Origin: RPQK01 sp041946865
Lineage (GTDB): Bacteria > Acidobacteriota > UBA6911 > RPQK01
Direction of reading: 5' to 3'
Length of the DNA: 64,000 bases
Assembly (NCBI GenBank): GCA_041946865.1
Contig: JBHGBF010000028.1
Coordinates: 12,680 to 76,679 of the forward strand
The position numbers and the translations under genes were made by a program. This document shows positions 24,444-33,280 of the stretch, in pieces; position 1 is the stretch's first letter, and every line of letters begins with the position of its first letter. The notes under the pieces are model-generated. The model saw only the letters and a list, made by a program, of their open reading frames with translations, was not told the DNA's origin and ran no database searches.

Positions 24444-25319
24444 ATGGCCGAAAAAAAGTCGTACACTACCCGTGAACTGGCCCAGATGTGGAACGTCAGC
24501 GAGTCAACGGTGAAGCGCTGGGCCGACATCGGCGAACTGAAATGCTACCGCACACCTGGAAAGCACCGCCGGTTCACTCTGGACAACATCACGGAGTTTC
24601 AGACCACCAAGGGATTCGAAGCCACCGGCATTTTGATCGATCAGGATTGGGAGCTGCCCGATCTGGACACTTTTCTTAACCAGAAGAAATCGGACAAGAT
24701 CCGGGAGGCGCTGTTCTTCCTCGCCATAAACAACCAGTCGAGCCGCATTCGTGAACTGTTCGAACGTCTTCACATCAGAGGCGTCAGCCTGGCCGAGATC
24801 TACGACGAAGTCGTCCTCCCCGTGCTCGGGACGCTCGAAAAAAGTCAAGAAAGCCAGAAGATCTCGTTCGGCCAGTACCGAGTGGCCTGCAACAATCTCG
24901 AGGCCGGCCTCTCTTACTTCTTTCCCAAGACGATTCGGCGGCGGCCGAACGGAAACACCGCCCTGTGCGCTGCTCCGGACAGCAGCAGCCTCCTGGCCGT
25001 AAACGCGAGCGCCCGAGTGCTGGAGATTGAGGGTTGGGAATGCCTGAATCTCGGACCGAATGCCCCGTTCGCGGCCATGGCAGAGATGGTCGAAAAGGAG
25101 CCGGTCAATCTCGTCTGCGTGAATATGAGCGGTGGCAAGACCGAAAAGCTGGCGGCCGAATTCCCCTGCCTTTGTGAAGCGGCGGACAACTACCGGATTC
25201 CCATCGTCCTGCTGGGGCGGGAGCTTGCCGATCCCAAAGACCGAAACCGCTTTGCGCGCGCTGAATACTTCCCCTCCCTGCGCGCCTTCCGCCAATATGT
25301 GGCAAGATTCAAGGGGTAG
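24444..25319 (+). CDS. MerR-like regulator with a B12-binding-like domain lacking the cobalt-ligand His
   Basis: 291 residues. Residues 5-55 are an excisionase/MerR-type winged helix (TTRELAQMWNVSESTVKRWADIGELKCYRTPGKHRRF). About 80-160 is a helical bundle resembling the cap domain of cobalamin-dependent regulators (SLAEIYDEVVLPVLGTLEKSQ). About 170-285 is a flavodoxin-like fold aligned with cobalamin-binding domains (ASARVLEIEGWECLNLGPNAP), but the DXHXXG motif that holds cobalamin through histidine is replaced by PDSSSLLA. Ligand therefore unknown. Divergent from the histidine kinase gene, with its own promoter and possible autoregulation. Confidence 0.82.
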   Translation: MAEKKSYTTRELAQMWNVSESTVKRWADIGELKCYRTPGKHRRFTLDNITEFQTTKGFEATGILIDQDWELPDLDTFLNQKKSDKIREALFFLAINNQSSRIRELFERLHIRGVSLAEIYDEVVLPVLGTLEKSQESQKISFGQYRVACNNLEAGLSYFFPKTIRRRPNGNTALCAAPDSSSLLAVNASARVLEIEGWECLNLGPNAPFAAMAEMVEKEPVNLVCVNMSGGKTEKLAAEFPCLCEAADNYRIPIVLLGRELADPKDRNRFARAEYFPSLRAFRQYVARFKG

Positions 25320-25409
25320 GCCGGAGGGCCACGCTGTTCTTAACGCAGAGACTACGCAGAGAGAAGTTTGTCAGCTGTCAGACAGCCAGTTCACCAGTTT
25401 GTCAGTCTG

Positions 25410-26324
25410 CTACTTCCGCATCACATTCTTCAGGATAAACAACACGTTGGCGGGACGTTCGGCCAGCCGGCGCATGTAGTACGGGGCCCAGTGGCGGCCG
25501 TACGGCACATACACGCGCATCTTGTAGCCCTGGCGCGCAATCTCGAGTTGATACTCCCTCCTCACTCCGTACAGCATCTGAAATTCGTACTTGCTGGCAG
25601 GGATCTTCTTATCGGCCACAAATCTGCGGGCGTGGTCGATCATCCGGCTGTCATGGGTGGCGATCGCGGTGTATGCCGGAGATGTCAGCAGCAATTCAAG
25701 CAGCTTGACATAGTTTCGGTCGACGTCGCGCTTCTTGGGGAAGGCCACGCTTGCCGGTTCCATGTACGCGCCTTTGCACAAACGGATGTTGCAGCCGTAG
25801 GCGCTCAACTTCCGGACATCGGCTTCGCTGCGGTACAGATAGGATTGAATGACGATTCCGACGTGCTCCAGGTAATCGTGCAACTGCTCCTCGAAGGTCC
25901 GAATTGTCAGCTCGGTATATCGCGAGCTTTCCATGTCGATTCTGACCATGTTGCCGAGCATCTTCGCTTTCTGAAGGATCAGCTCCAGGTTCGAAGAGCA
26001 GGCTTCGCGGCTGATATCGAGGCCGAGCTGGGTGAGCTTGATCGAGACGTAGGCGTGCAGTTGATTGGCGGCAATGCAATCGAGCAGCTCCATGTAGGAG
26101 TAAGCGGCTTTCCGGGCCTCATCCTCATCCCTCACCCCCTCCCCGAGGAGGTCCAGGCAGGAAAGCATGCCTTGTGCCGCAAGCTCGCGGACGACTCGGA
26201 TCGCGTCACCCATTGTCTCGCCGGCGATGAAGCGTTGCGCAATCCCGTAGCGGTTTCCAACTTTGTTAACGGAGTGCAGCAGGAGCCTGTTCGAGGCGAG
26301 CCTGAGCATCACACTACGGAGCAT
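25410..26324 (-). CDS. proline dehydrogenase
   Basis: FAD enzyme oxidising L-proline to pyrroline-5-carboxylate and passing electrons to quinone. 304 residues, the size of stand-alone bacterial PRODH. The (beta/alpha)8 barrel motifs are VSIKLTQLGLD, VRIDMESS, IRLCKGAYMEP, TAIATHDSRM and EFQMLYGVRREYQ. ATG 26324 is chosen (GGAG seven bases before); it lies inside the last codons of the M20 peptidase gene, giving an 11-base overlap, so the two are coupled. A P5C dehydrogenase is not visible here. Confidence 0.93.
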   Translation of the reverse strand: MLRSVMLRLASNRLLLHSVNKVGNRYGIAQRFIAGETMGDAIRVVRELAAQGMLSCLDLLGEGVRDEDEARKAAYSYMELLDCIAANQLHAYVSIKLTQLGLDISREACSSNLELILQKAKMLGNMVRIDMESSRYTELTIRTFEEQLHDYLEHVGIVIQSYLYRSEADVRKLSAYGCNIRLCKGAYMEPASVAFPKKRDVDRNYVKLLELLLTSPAYTAIATHDSRMIDHARRFVADKKIPASKYEFQMLYGVRREYQLEIARQGYKMRVYVPYGRHWAPYYMRRLAERPANVLFILKNVMRK

Positions 26325-27324
26325 ATGTCTCCAGTTTTCTGATGAGCTTCTTGTAGAGATCCACGCCTTGTTCAAGAGCCTTCTTGGCTATCTTCTCGTT
26401 GGGAGTATGAGCATCGAAAATCGAGCCGGGACCAAGCAGCAGCGGCTGACCCAGCGGCCGCAAGGCGGGGATGTCCGTGCCGTAAGCCACGACTTTTTGA
26501 GTGAAACCTTCGACGGCCAGCATTCTCTGGGGCTCGGTCGTCTTCGTGACAACGAGCCGGCATCGATCTGCCGTGATCTGGCGCAAGCGTTCGACATAGG
26601 ACGCGCTCGACGCCACCGTGCGAATCACGATCTCGGTCTGGGCGGAATCCGGAATGACGTTCATCGCGACGCCTCCCTGGATCGTCCCGATATTCACTGA
26701 CGCCTGGCCAAGCAAAGGATCTGTGGGGAACTGCCACCGGAGGAGATCGCTGAGAGCCTCAACCAGCTTCGCGATCGCCGATTCTCCGCGCTCCGGATAG
26801 CCTGAGTGTGCTGCGATCCCGGTCGCTTCCAGTCGCGCGATCACCATCCCTTTGTGCCCGGTCACCAGATCGTTGTCCGTCGGCTCGCCGTCAATCACGA
26901 AGGGGACATGGCGAGTCAGGCGCGCAGCGGCGATCGCCCCGTCGCTGTAAGTCTCTTCACCCACGACAAAGAGCAATCCAACGTCGGCACAGCCTTCGTC
27001 CAGCAACTCTTCGGTGGCGACGATCATGGCAGCCGCAATTCCCTTGGCGTCACAGGAGCCCCGGCCATAGACGAACTCGTCGTCCTCTCTGGAGAAAATA
27101 AAGGGGGGAACGGTATCGATGTGAGTGGTCAGAAGGACGCGCGGCGATTGCCTGAACGCCAGGACATTGAAACGGCCCTCGCTGACCGGCTGCCGCTCGC
27201 ATTGCCAGCCCTGCTCAGACAACAGTCCGAAAAGAAAGGTGGCGGCCGCGCCTTCATTACCGGTTATGGAAGGGATATCGACCAACCGACGGGTGAGAAC
27301 TGTGAGGTCTTGGCGCCCGATCAT
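26314..27324 (-). CDS. M20-family zinc peptidase (ArgE/DapE/CPG2-like)
   Basis: 336 residues, cytoplasmic. Zinc ligands of the family are present: THIDTVPP (His/Asp), GRGSCDAKG (bridging Asp), VVGEE (catalytic Glu and ligand Glu), and DAHTPNEKI (last His); a dimerisation domain with GIAAHSGYPERGESAI lies between. ATG 27324 is used because longer frames run back into queF. Probably removes an acyl or amino-acid group; coupling to proline dehydrogenase hints at amino-acid or dipeptide catabolism, but substrate is not evident. Confidence 0.88.
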   Translation of the reverse strand: MIGRQDLTVLTRRLVDIPSITGNEGAAATFLFGLLSEQGWQCERQPVSEGRFNVLAFRQSPRVLLTTHIDTVPPFIFSREDDEFVYGRGSCDAKGIAAAMIVATEELLDEGCADVGLLFVVGEETYSDGAIAAARLTRHVPFVIDGEPTDNDLVTGHKGMVIARLEATGIAAHSGYPERGESAIAKLVEALSDLLRWQFPTDPLLGQASVNIGTIQGGVAMNVIPDSAQTEIVIRTVASSASYVERLRQITADRCRLVVTKTTEPQRMLAVEGFTQKVVAYGTDIPALRPLGQPLLLGPGSIFDAHTPNEKIAKKALEQGVDLYKKLIRKLETYAP

Positions 27325-27392
27325 GAAACGAAACCAGAAGTCACAAGCTCCTGGGACGGCACGCACTCCGCCTGCTCGCCCCGCGCGCTCCC

Positions 27393-27746
27393 CTATTTCC
27401 GCTGCCGGCGGTCGTAACACGCTCGAACGACGGTTTTGATGCCGCCCCTCACATTGAAATCACCGACCACCTCGCACCGAAGAGGATCGCAGGCGGAGAC
27501 AATGTCGTCAAGGATCTTGTTCGTCACGTGCTCGTGAAAAATGCCCTGGTCGCGATACGAAAAGATGTAAAGCTTCAGGGACTTCAGCTCAACAATCTTC
27601 GCGTCGGGGACATACTTGATTCGAATGACGCCGAAGTCCGGCTGTCCGGTCCGTGGGCAGACCGCCGTGAATTCCGGACAGGTGATTTCCACCTCATACT
27701 CCCGGCCGGGATACTGGTTGGGAAAGGTCTCGAGTTGGCAGAACAC
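27393..27746 (-). CDS. queF: NADPH-dependent 7-cyano-7-deazaguanine reductase
   Basis: Reduces preQ0 to preQ1 in queuosine synthesis. 117 residues, the small unimodular type. FTAVCPRTGQPDFG holds the catalytic Cys30 and Asp37; ELKSLKLY and FHEHV (His71, Glu72) are the substrate and NADPH motifs. Start is GTG at 27746, sharing one base with the stop of the radical SAM gene upstream, so translation is coupled. Confidence 0.96.
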   Translation of the reverse strand: MFCQLETFPNQYPGREYEVEITCPEFTAVCPRTGQPDFGVIRIKYVPDAKIVELKSLKLYIFSYRDQGIFHEHVTNKILDDIVSACDPLRCEVVGDFNVRGGIKTVVRACYDRRQRK

Positions 27747-28540
27747 TAGTTGTCCCCGTAGACAGAAATGATGTTAAGTCCCGTCAAGGCTCGCAGCTCC
27801 ACTTCAATCGCCACCGCTTCCTCGCGCGTCACTCGTTTCAACGGCCGTGCCGGGTAATCGACCCCGTCATGGCTTCCGCGCGTCTGGATGACCCAGCTCT
27901 GAGGATACGGTCGCGTCGGGGTGTTCAACTGCACCTCGTCCGGCTGTAACCGGTTCAGTATAGCCGCAAAATCCCGGATTTCACCTATGTTGACCCGCGT
28001 GAACATCATCTGGATCCCGAGAAAGCCACGGTATGTCTGGCGAAAAGCAGCCGTAGCAGAAATGATTCCCTCGAGGCTGACTCCGGAGACCGGCCGGTTG
28101 ATGCGGTGAAACGTCTGTTCGGTCGCCCCATCGAGCTTGACAAAGACTTTGTCGCAGTTGCTCAAATCCTCCCGGACCTCGGGGAGGTGAAGGAGCGTCC
28201 CATTGGTCAGGACCAGCACCGGCTTTCGCGTGTAGGCCTTCAAACCCTCCACAATCGCGCCCAGGTTGGCCGCCAGCGTCGGCTCGCCGCTTCCCGAGAC
28301 CGTCATGATGTCCGCCTCGCGCCACCGGCTCTCGCTCAGATCCCGCATGACTTTCTCAGTCGGAACGAACACTTGTCTCTCATTGATCCGGACCTGGATA
28401 AAACCGAGCTGGCAGTAAGTACAGTTGAACGAGCAGATCGAGTTGACGCAGATAGGGTCTATACCGAGAGACATACCGACGCGCCAGCTGCGGACCGGAC
28501 CATAAACGGAGGAGACGTCTTCGAGCCGCTGAACCTTCAC
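27746..28540 (-). CDS. radical SAM protein (COG0731-like)
   Basis: 264 residues from GTG 28540, chosen because AGGA precedes it and TATAAT lies at 28577-28582; an ATG at 28567 would be almost leaderless. The 4Fe-4S motif CSFNCTYC is at 36-43, after VGMSLGIDPICVNS, and VSGSGEPTLA is the GGE-like segment. It resembles the COG0731 Fe-S oxidoreductase group related to the TYW1 tRNA-wyosine enzyme and to radical SAM proteins of unknown function. Coupling to queF suggests a tRNA-modification or pterin-like role, which is inference. Confidence 0.85.
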   Translation of the reverse strand: MKVQRLEDVSSVYGPVRSWRVGMSLGIDPICVNSICSFNCTYCQLGFIQVRINERQVFVPTEKVMRDLSESRWREADIMTVSGSGEPTLAANLGAIVEGLKAYTRKPVLVLTNGTLLHLPEVREDLSNCDKVFVKLDGATEQTFHRINRPVSGVSLEGIISATAAFRQTYRGFLGIQMMFTRVNIGEIRDFAAILNRLQPDEVQLNTPTRPYPQSWVIQTRGSHDGVDYPARPLKRVTREEAVAIEVELRALTGLNIISVYGDN

Positions 28541-28576
28541 TACTTCCTGGCTGGAATTTCCTCGCATGCCAAGCGT

Positions 28577-28582
28577 ATTATA
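28577..28582 (-). promoter_or_regulatory. TATAAT -10 box for the radical SAM/queF operon
   Basis: Perfect TATAAT on the minus strand, about 37 bases before the preferred GTG start. The -35 region is poor. Confidence 0.45.
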
Positions 28583-28623
28583 CCAACCCGCCACTCGGGC
28601 TCCGGAGCGGCCGGCTAAAAAGC

Positions 28624-28640
28624 GCAGGCCTCTTGCCTGC
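28624..28640. repeat. palindromic repeat GCAGGC-N5-GCCTGC
   Basis: Perfect 6-5-6 hairpin in the divergent gap between the radical SAM and HD genes. The stretch AGCGCAGG..TGCCTGC recurs inside the start of the CRTAC1-like lipoprotein gene at 43114-43150, so this is a small dispersed element. Confidence 0.55.
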
Positions 28641-28732
28641 ATGTGGCCCTGCTTTGCGTCCGCACCTGACTTGCGAGAGCCGCTTAATGATATGATAGAT
28701 CTAGCCTTATCTCAGAAAGGCCGCTCGACAGT

Positions 28733-29353
28733 ATGGACGACATCGGTCAAGCTCTCGCGCAGATAACGATGGGGCCCTATGTTGCTAAAGCCATGGCCCT
28801 TATCGGGAAGAGCCGCAAAGCCGGTAGCAACATGTTCCGCCATCAACTGGACACCATGGCAATTCTCGTCGATTACAAGATGATTGACCCGGTCCTTCTG
28901 AAGGCTGCTGTGATCCACGATCTCTTCGAAGAGTGCAGCGGGATGCCGGGCGTTTCCCGCAACGAGATTGTCGGCGTCGACGCCGATGGCCAGGCGGTTT
29001 ACGACCTGGTCATGGAGGTGACGCTCAAGGAACGGGACGGCAAACGGGAGCCGAAGTCAGAGTTCCTGAAACGGATCATGGAAGCAGGCAGCGGCCGGGC
29101 AAAAATGCTCAAGCTCGCTGATCGCATCAGCAACCTGATTTCGTTGGGATTCGTTCACGACGATCAGTTCGTCCGCGATGTCCTCGCTGAGACCAGGCAG
29201 TTTATCCTTCCCTACGCAGAGAAGATTAACCCGAACATGTATCGAGAAATGTATGACCTGGTCGCCGATCGCGAGCACAAGTTGATGTTGCGCAATCAGT
29301 GCCAGCTGAGCCGGGCCGTGGAAATGCCGGCTCCCGAGCAGAAGACCGCCTGA
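28733..29353 (+). CDS. HD-domain hydrolase, SpoT/MESH1-like
   Basis: 206-residue cytoplasmic protein with the metal-binding residues of the RelA/SpoT hydrolase domain: His37 (FRHQLDTM), His62-Asp63 (AAVIHDLFEEC) and Asp130 (KLADRISNL). There is no synthetase, TGS or ACT domain, so it would be a stand-alone hydrolase such as a small alarmone hydrolase, possibly acting on (p)ppGpp or another nucleotide. It converges with ispH, 16 bases apart. Confidence 0.8.
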   Translation: MDDIGQALAQITMGPYVAKAMALIGKSRKAGSNMFRHQLDTMAILVDYKMIDPVLLKAAVIHDLFEECSGMPGVSRNEIVGVDADGQAVYDLVMEVTLKERDGKREPKSEFLKRIMEAGSGRAKMLKLADRISNLISLGFVHDDQFVRDVLAETRQFILPYAEKINPNMYREMYDLVADREHKLMLRNQCQLSRAVEMPAPEQKTA

Positions 29354-29369
29354 AACAAGCCCCGGCGGA

Positions 29370-30326
29370 TCATGGCCGGCTCCGCAGCGCCACCAGCCCC
29401 GCAGGCAGAGCGAACTGGACATTCTCGGTTCGCGTCACCAGCTCTTCGATTTGGGCTCCCTGTTTTTTGAAGAAATCCAGGACCTGGCTGACCAGGATCT
29501 CGGGAGCAGAAGCGCCCGAAGTCAATCCCACAGTCTCGACGCCTTCAAGCCACTGGGGCGGGATCGAGTCCACATCATTGATCAAGTACGAACGCGCACC
29601 CTCCTTCTTAGCCTCTTCCACGAGTCGATTGGAGTTGCTGCTGTTGGCTGCGCCAACGACCAGGATCAGATCCGCGCGGACTGCGAGCTCGCGTACCGCC
29701 AACTGCCGGTTCTGAGTCGCATAGCAGATGTCCTCGGAAGGCGGACCTTGGGCGGCAGGGTACTTCTTCCTCAGCGCCTGAACGATCTCCCTCGTATCTT
29801 CCAGGCTCAGGGTGGTCTGGGTCAGATAGGCCACTTTCTCGGGATCCGAAATTTCAAGGTTTTCGACATCCTCGACACTGCTGACCAGACGCATGTGCTC
29901 GGGCGCCTCGCCCATCGTCCCCACAACTTCATCGTGTCCCTTGTGACCGATGAGGACGATCGTGCAATCGCGCCGCGCGTATCTGAGAGCCTCGACGTGC
30001 ACCTTGGTGACCAGAGGGCACGTGGCGTCGATCACCTGAAGACGCCGGCTGCGAGCTTCCTCCCATACGCCGGGCGCGACGCCGTGAGCGCTGAAGATCA
30101 CGGTTGCGCTTTCGGGCACCTCGTCCAGCGCCTCGACAAACACGGCCCCTTTGCGGCGTAACTCTTCCACCACGTAGGGGTTGTGGACGATCTCCTTGCG
30201 GACATAGACGGGCTTCGGAAAGGCCTCGAGCGCGAGGTTGACGATCTCAATCGCCCGAACCACGCCCGCGCAAAACCCCCTGGGGCTGGCCAGGATGATT
30301 TTCTTCACCATAGGGATTTCGTCCAT
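29370..30326 (-). CDS. ispH: 4-hydroxy-3-methylbut-2-enyl diphosphate reductase
   Basis: Last enzyme of the MEP isoprenoid pathway, giving IPP and DMAPP. 318 residues. Iron-sulfur cysteines are at Cys19 (PRGFCAGV), in DATCPLV and in EDICYATQNRQ; the substrate motifs VHNPYVV, FSAHGVAP and the SNSNRLVE loop are present. Start 30326 is kept; an internal ATG at 30311 is nearly as good and neither has a clear ribosome site. Confidence 0.96.
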   Translation of the reverse strand: MDEIPMVKKIILASPRGFCAGVVRAIEIVNLALEAFPKPVYVRKEIVHNPYVVEELRRKGAVFVEALDEVPESATVIFSAHGVAPGVWEEARSRRLQVIDATCPLVTKVHVEALRYARRDCTIVLIGHKGHDEVVGTMGEAPEHMRLVSSVEDVENLEISDPEKVAYLTQTTLSLEDTREIVQALRKKYPAAQGPPSEDICYATQNRQLAVRELAVRADLILVVGAANSSNSNRLVEEAKKEGARSYLINDVDSIPPQWLEGVETVGLTSGASAPEILVSQVLDFFKKQGAQIEELVTRTENVQFALPAGLVALRSRP

Positions 30327-30384
30327 GGTAGCACGGAAACAAAACTGAGGGCTGACGCGGGGAGCTTTTCACCCGTTCGTGCCC

Positions 30385-30414
30385 TTGCGGTGGTCTACTC
30401 CGGTGCTCTACAGT
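30385..30414 (+). promoter_or_regulatory. sigma-70-like promoter for lutABC
   Basis: TTGCGG, 18 bases, TACAGT, ending 13 bases before the lutA ATG, so the message would have a very short leader. Pattern match only. Confidence 0.35.
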
Positions 30415-30427
30415 AGTGCTCGCTATC

Positions 30428-31156
30428 ATGCGTGTTTCGCTATTTGTGACCTGTCTGATCGACCAGCTCTACCCACAGGTCGGAATCAGTGCGGTGAAAG
30501 TTCTCAGGAAGCTTGGAGTGTCGGTCGATTTCGACCGGCGTCAGACCTGCTGCGGGCAGCCGGCCTTCAACACGGGTTACACCGAGGAGGCACGGCACGT
30601 GGCGCGGCACATGTTGGCCATCTATTCCGGACACGACCAGCCGATTGTCGTTCCATCCGGCTCATGTGCCGGCATGGTCAAGGTTTTCGTCCCGACTCTT
30701 TTTGCCGAAGGGACTCGCGAGCGGACGGCTGCCGACCAACTCGCCGCACGCATCTACGAGTTCTCGGACTTTGTCGTTTCCGTGCTTGGCCGTGAAAAGA
30801 CCGGCGCCAGGTTTCCCGAGCCGGTGACGTACCATGACTCCTGCCACTTGCTTCGCGAATTGCACATCTTTGAGCAGCCCCGAAGGCTGATCCGGCACGT
30901 CGAAGGAATCGACTTCCGGGAAATGGAAAGCTCCACCCGGTGCTGCGGCTTCGGCGGAACTTTCGCCGTCAAATTCCCAGAAGTATCCACCGCCATGGGC
31001 GAGGACAAGATCCGGTGGATTCAAAACAGCGGGGCCCGCTATGTGATCGGTAACGACGTCAGCTGTCTGATGCATTTGGACGGGTTGCTCAGACGCAGGA
31101 GCATTCCGGTCAAGACCCTGCACCTGGCTGAACTGCTGGCGAAATTCAATGATTGA
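30428..31156 (+). CDS. lutA: lactate utilisation protein A, (Fe-S)-binding
   Basis: Subunit of the LutABC L-lactate oxidase system that feeds electrons from lactate into the respiratory chain. 242 residues. Two CCG domains are seen, TCCGQPAFN near 40 and TRCCGFGGTFA near 180, which bind clusters in heterodisulfide-reductase-like proteins. Starts MRVSLFVTC, as usual. The end overlaps lutB by eight bases. Order lutA-lutB-lutC is the classic operon. Confidence 0.95.
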   Translation: MRVSLFVTCLIDQLYPQVGISAVKVLRKLGVSVDFDRRQTCCGQPAFNTGYTEEARHVARHMLAIYSGHDQPIVVPSGSCAGMVKVFVPTLFAEGTRERTAADQLAARIYEFSDFVVSVLGREKTGARFPEPVTYHDSCHLLRELHIFEQPRRLIRHVEGIDFREMESSTRCCGFGGTFAVKFPEVSTAMGEDKIRWIQNSGARYVIGNDVSCLMHLDGLLRRRSIPVKTLHLAELLAKFND

Positions 31157-32555
31157 AATACGCCCCCAAATCAAGTCGGCCCTGGCCGATTCTCAGCTTC
31201 AGAAGAACCTCAGGGTCACCCTGTCGAAGACGGCCATGGCGCGCCAACAAGCGATTGCTGAAGTCGCCAACTGGGAAGAGCTGCGCCGGCACGCCAGGCA
31301 GGTTAAGGCTCACACCATGTCGCGGCTGGGCGAATACCTGGAGCGGTTCGAGAAGAACGTCATTGCCCGAGGAGGAAACGTTGTCTGGGCGAACACGGGC
31401 CGCGAAGCGCTCGAATTCATCTTGCAGCTCGCGCTTCGAAAAGGAATCCGCAAGGTCGTCAAGAGCAAGAGCATGCTCGGCGAAGAGATTCGCCTTAACG
31501 AGGAGCTGGAGCGAGACGGCATCGAGCCGATCGAGACCGATCTGGGTGAGTACATCGTCCAGCTCGGACACGAGCATCCCTCCCACATCGTGATGCCTGC
31601 GCTCCACAAGTCCAAGGAGCAGGTCGCGGCACTGTTTGAAGACAAGCTGGGGATGCCGCCGACCGACGACTGCGAGAAGATCACCGCTATGGCTCGCAAA
31701 GTGCTGCGCCGGCACTTCCTGAGCGCCCGGATGGGAATCTCAGGGGTCAATTTCGGTGTCGCTGAAACCGGTACGATCGTTGTGGTCGAAAACGAGGGTA
31801 ACGCCCGTCTGTCGGTTTCCGTCCCCGAGATCCACGTGGCGATCATGGGCCTGGAGAAGGTCATTCCCCGGGCTGTCGATCTGAGCGTCTTTCTGAAGCT
31901 CCTGACACGGAACGCTACGGCCCAGAAGATCAGCACCTACGTCAACCTGATTGACGGAAAGCGCCGGCCCGGCGAGTTGGACGGGCCGTCGGAATTCCAT
32001 CTGGTGCTGGTGGACAACGGGCGAACCCGAATCCTGGCCGATGAGTATCTGCGCCAGACACTCTACTGCATCCGTTGCGGCGCCTGCCTCGACGTCTGCC
32101 CCGTTTACCAGACGATCGGGGGACACGCCTATCACTCCACTTACCAGGGCCCGATTGGAGCGATCCTGACGCCCCAGCTGTTGTCTCCCGGTGACGCGCC
32201 CGAACATCCTTTCGCTTCGTCCCTGTGCGGCGCTTGCCAGGAGATCTGTCCGGTCAAGATCGAAATACCGCACATCCTGCTGAAGCTGAGGGAGAAGGTT
32301 CAGGATCAGAAAAGCGCGCGAGCCGGCAAGCTGCCTCTGGAGCGCTGGGGACTGCAGGTCTGGAGCTGGATCATGACCTCCTCGAGCCGCTATGCCTTCG
32401 TAAATCGTCTGGCCAGGTCCCTGGCGAGAGTCTTCGCCAGAAAGGGCCATGTACCGGTGCCGCCGCTCAGTGCCTGGACCAGGAGCCGGGAGCTGCCCAT
32501 ATTGGCTCCCCGGACTTTCCGGGAGCTGTTTCAAGAGGAAGAGAGGGAATCGTGA
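31149..32555 (+). CDS. lutB: lactate utilisation protein B, ferredoxin-type iron-sulfur protein
   Basis: 468 residues. The N-terminal DUF162/LUD-like domain covers about 60-300 (GMGVAETGTIVVVEN-like segment GVNFGVAETGTIVVVEN). The 4Fe-4S cysteines follow in CIRCGACLDVCPVY near 309 and CGACQEICPV near 358. Works with LutA and LutC in lactate oxidation. Overlaps lutA and lutC, so the three are coupled. Confidence 0.95.
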   Translation: MIEIRPQIKSALADSQLQKNLRVTLSKTAMARQQAIAEVANWEELRRHARQVKAHTMSRLGEYLERFEKNVIARGGNVVWANTGREALEFILQLALRKGIRKVVKSKSMLGEEIRLNEELERDGIEPIETDLGEYIVQLGHEHPSHIVMPALHKSKEQVAALFEDKLGMPPTDDCEKITAMARKVLRRHFLSARMGISGVNFGVAETGTIVVVENEGNARLSVSVPEIHVAIMGLEKVIPRAVDLSVFLKLLTRNATAQKISTYVNLIDGKRRPGELDGPSEFHLVLVDNGRTRILADEYLRQTLYCIRCGACLDVCPVYQTIGGHAYHSTYQGPIGAILTPQLLSPGDAPEHPFASSLCGACQEICPVKIEIPHILLKLREKVQDQKSARAGKLPLERWGLQVWSWIMTSSSRYAFVNRLARSLARVFARKGHVPVPPLSAWTRSRELPILAPRTFRELFQEEERES

Positions 32556-33241
32556 GCCGTTCAATGATCATGGACAAGCTCCGGCGGCTGCAACAGGACG
32601 AGGGCGCTCCTGAGCTGCCTTCGCGTCTGCCCGAATTTCCCCGGTTTTCCGACCCGGTTGACCAGTTCAGGATCGAACTTGAAAAAGTGTCAGGCGTATT
32701 CCTGGACGGCCGCAGCCCTGAGCTGATTTGTCAGGCCTTGGAACGAATGTTGAACGAGGCCAAAGCCAGCGAGATCTTCTGGGAGAGCGAAGAGCTGTTC
32801 ACCAGGCACGGTATCCCCTGCCGGTTGCGTGACTCTGAAGCCTTTCGGCGCGGGCACCTGATCAGCAGCAACCATCCCCTCAGACAAGTGCGCCTTCCGC
32901 TGACGCTCTATTCGCGTCAATACAGCCGTGAGACCCTGGCCAGCCTCACCATCTCCGCCTCAAGCGCGATCTGCGGCATAGCCGAAACCGGCTCAGTGCT
33001 CGAAGGCGCCGGCCCTCGTGTCGGCCGCCTGCTTTCAGTCCTGCCGCCGGTTCACGTCGCCTTCCTGCGCCAACGCGACTTGCTTATGAACCAGGCGGAG
33101 CTCTTCTCTCGCATCACACTCGGAAACGGGGCAAGCTATCAGGTGCTCGTGACCGGACCCAGCCGGACGGCCGATATCGAAAAAACCCTCGTCCTCGGCG
33201 TCCACGGCCCCCAAAAGCACTACGTCATTCTGACGGAGTAG
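32552..33241 (+). CDS. lutC: lactate utilisation protein C (LUD domain)
   Basis: 229 residues from GTG 32552, which overlaps the lutB TGA and has AGAGGG four bases upstream; an in-frame ATG at 32564 is the alternative. The LUD fold is seen in CGIAETGSVLEGAGPRVGRLLSVLPPVHV and the end TLVLGVHGPQKHYVILTE is typical. Third member of the lactate oxidation complex. Confidence 0.93.
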   Translation: MSRSMIMDKLRRLQQDEGAPELPSRLPEFPRFSDPVDQFRIELEKVSGVFLDGRSPELICQALERMLNEAKASEIFWESEELFTRHGIPCRLRDSEAFRRGHLISSNHPLRQVRLPLTLYSRQYSRETLASLTISASSAICGIAETGSVLEGAGPRVGRLLSVLPPVHVAFLRQRDLLMNQAELFSRITLGNGASYQVLVTGPSRTADIEKTLVLGVHGPQKHYVILTE

Positions 33242-33280
33242 GCTGGTGGTCCGACCTTCCAGAAAACAGACATCCTGCCG

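Noticed and set aside
19086..25319. Defence or phage-resistance island around the unknown protein and the regulators
   Set aside because: No nuclease, methylase, toxin or other defence gene is present; the content is purely regulatory.
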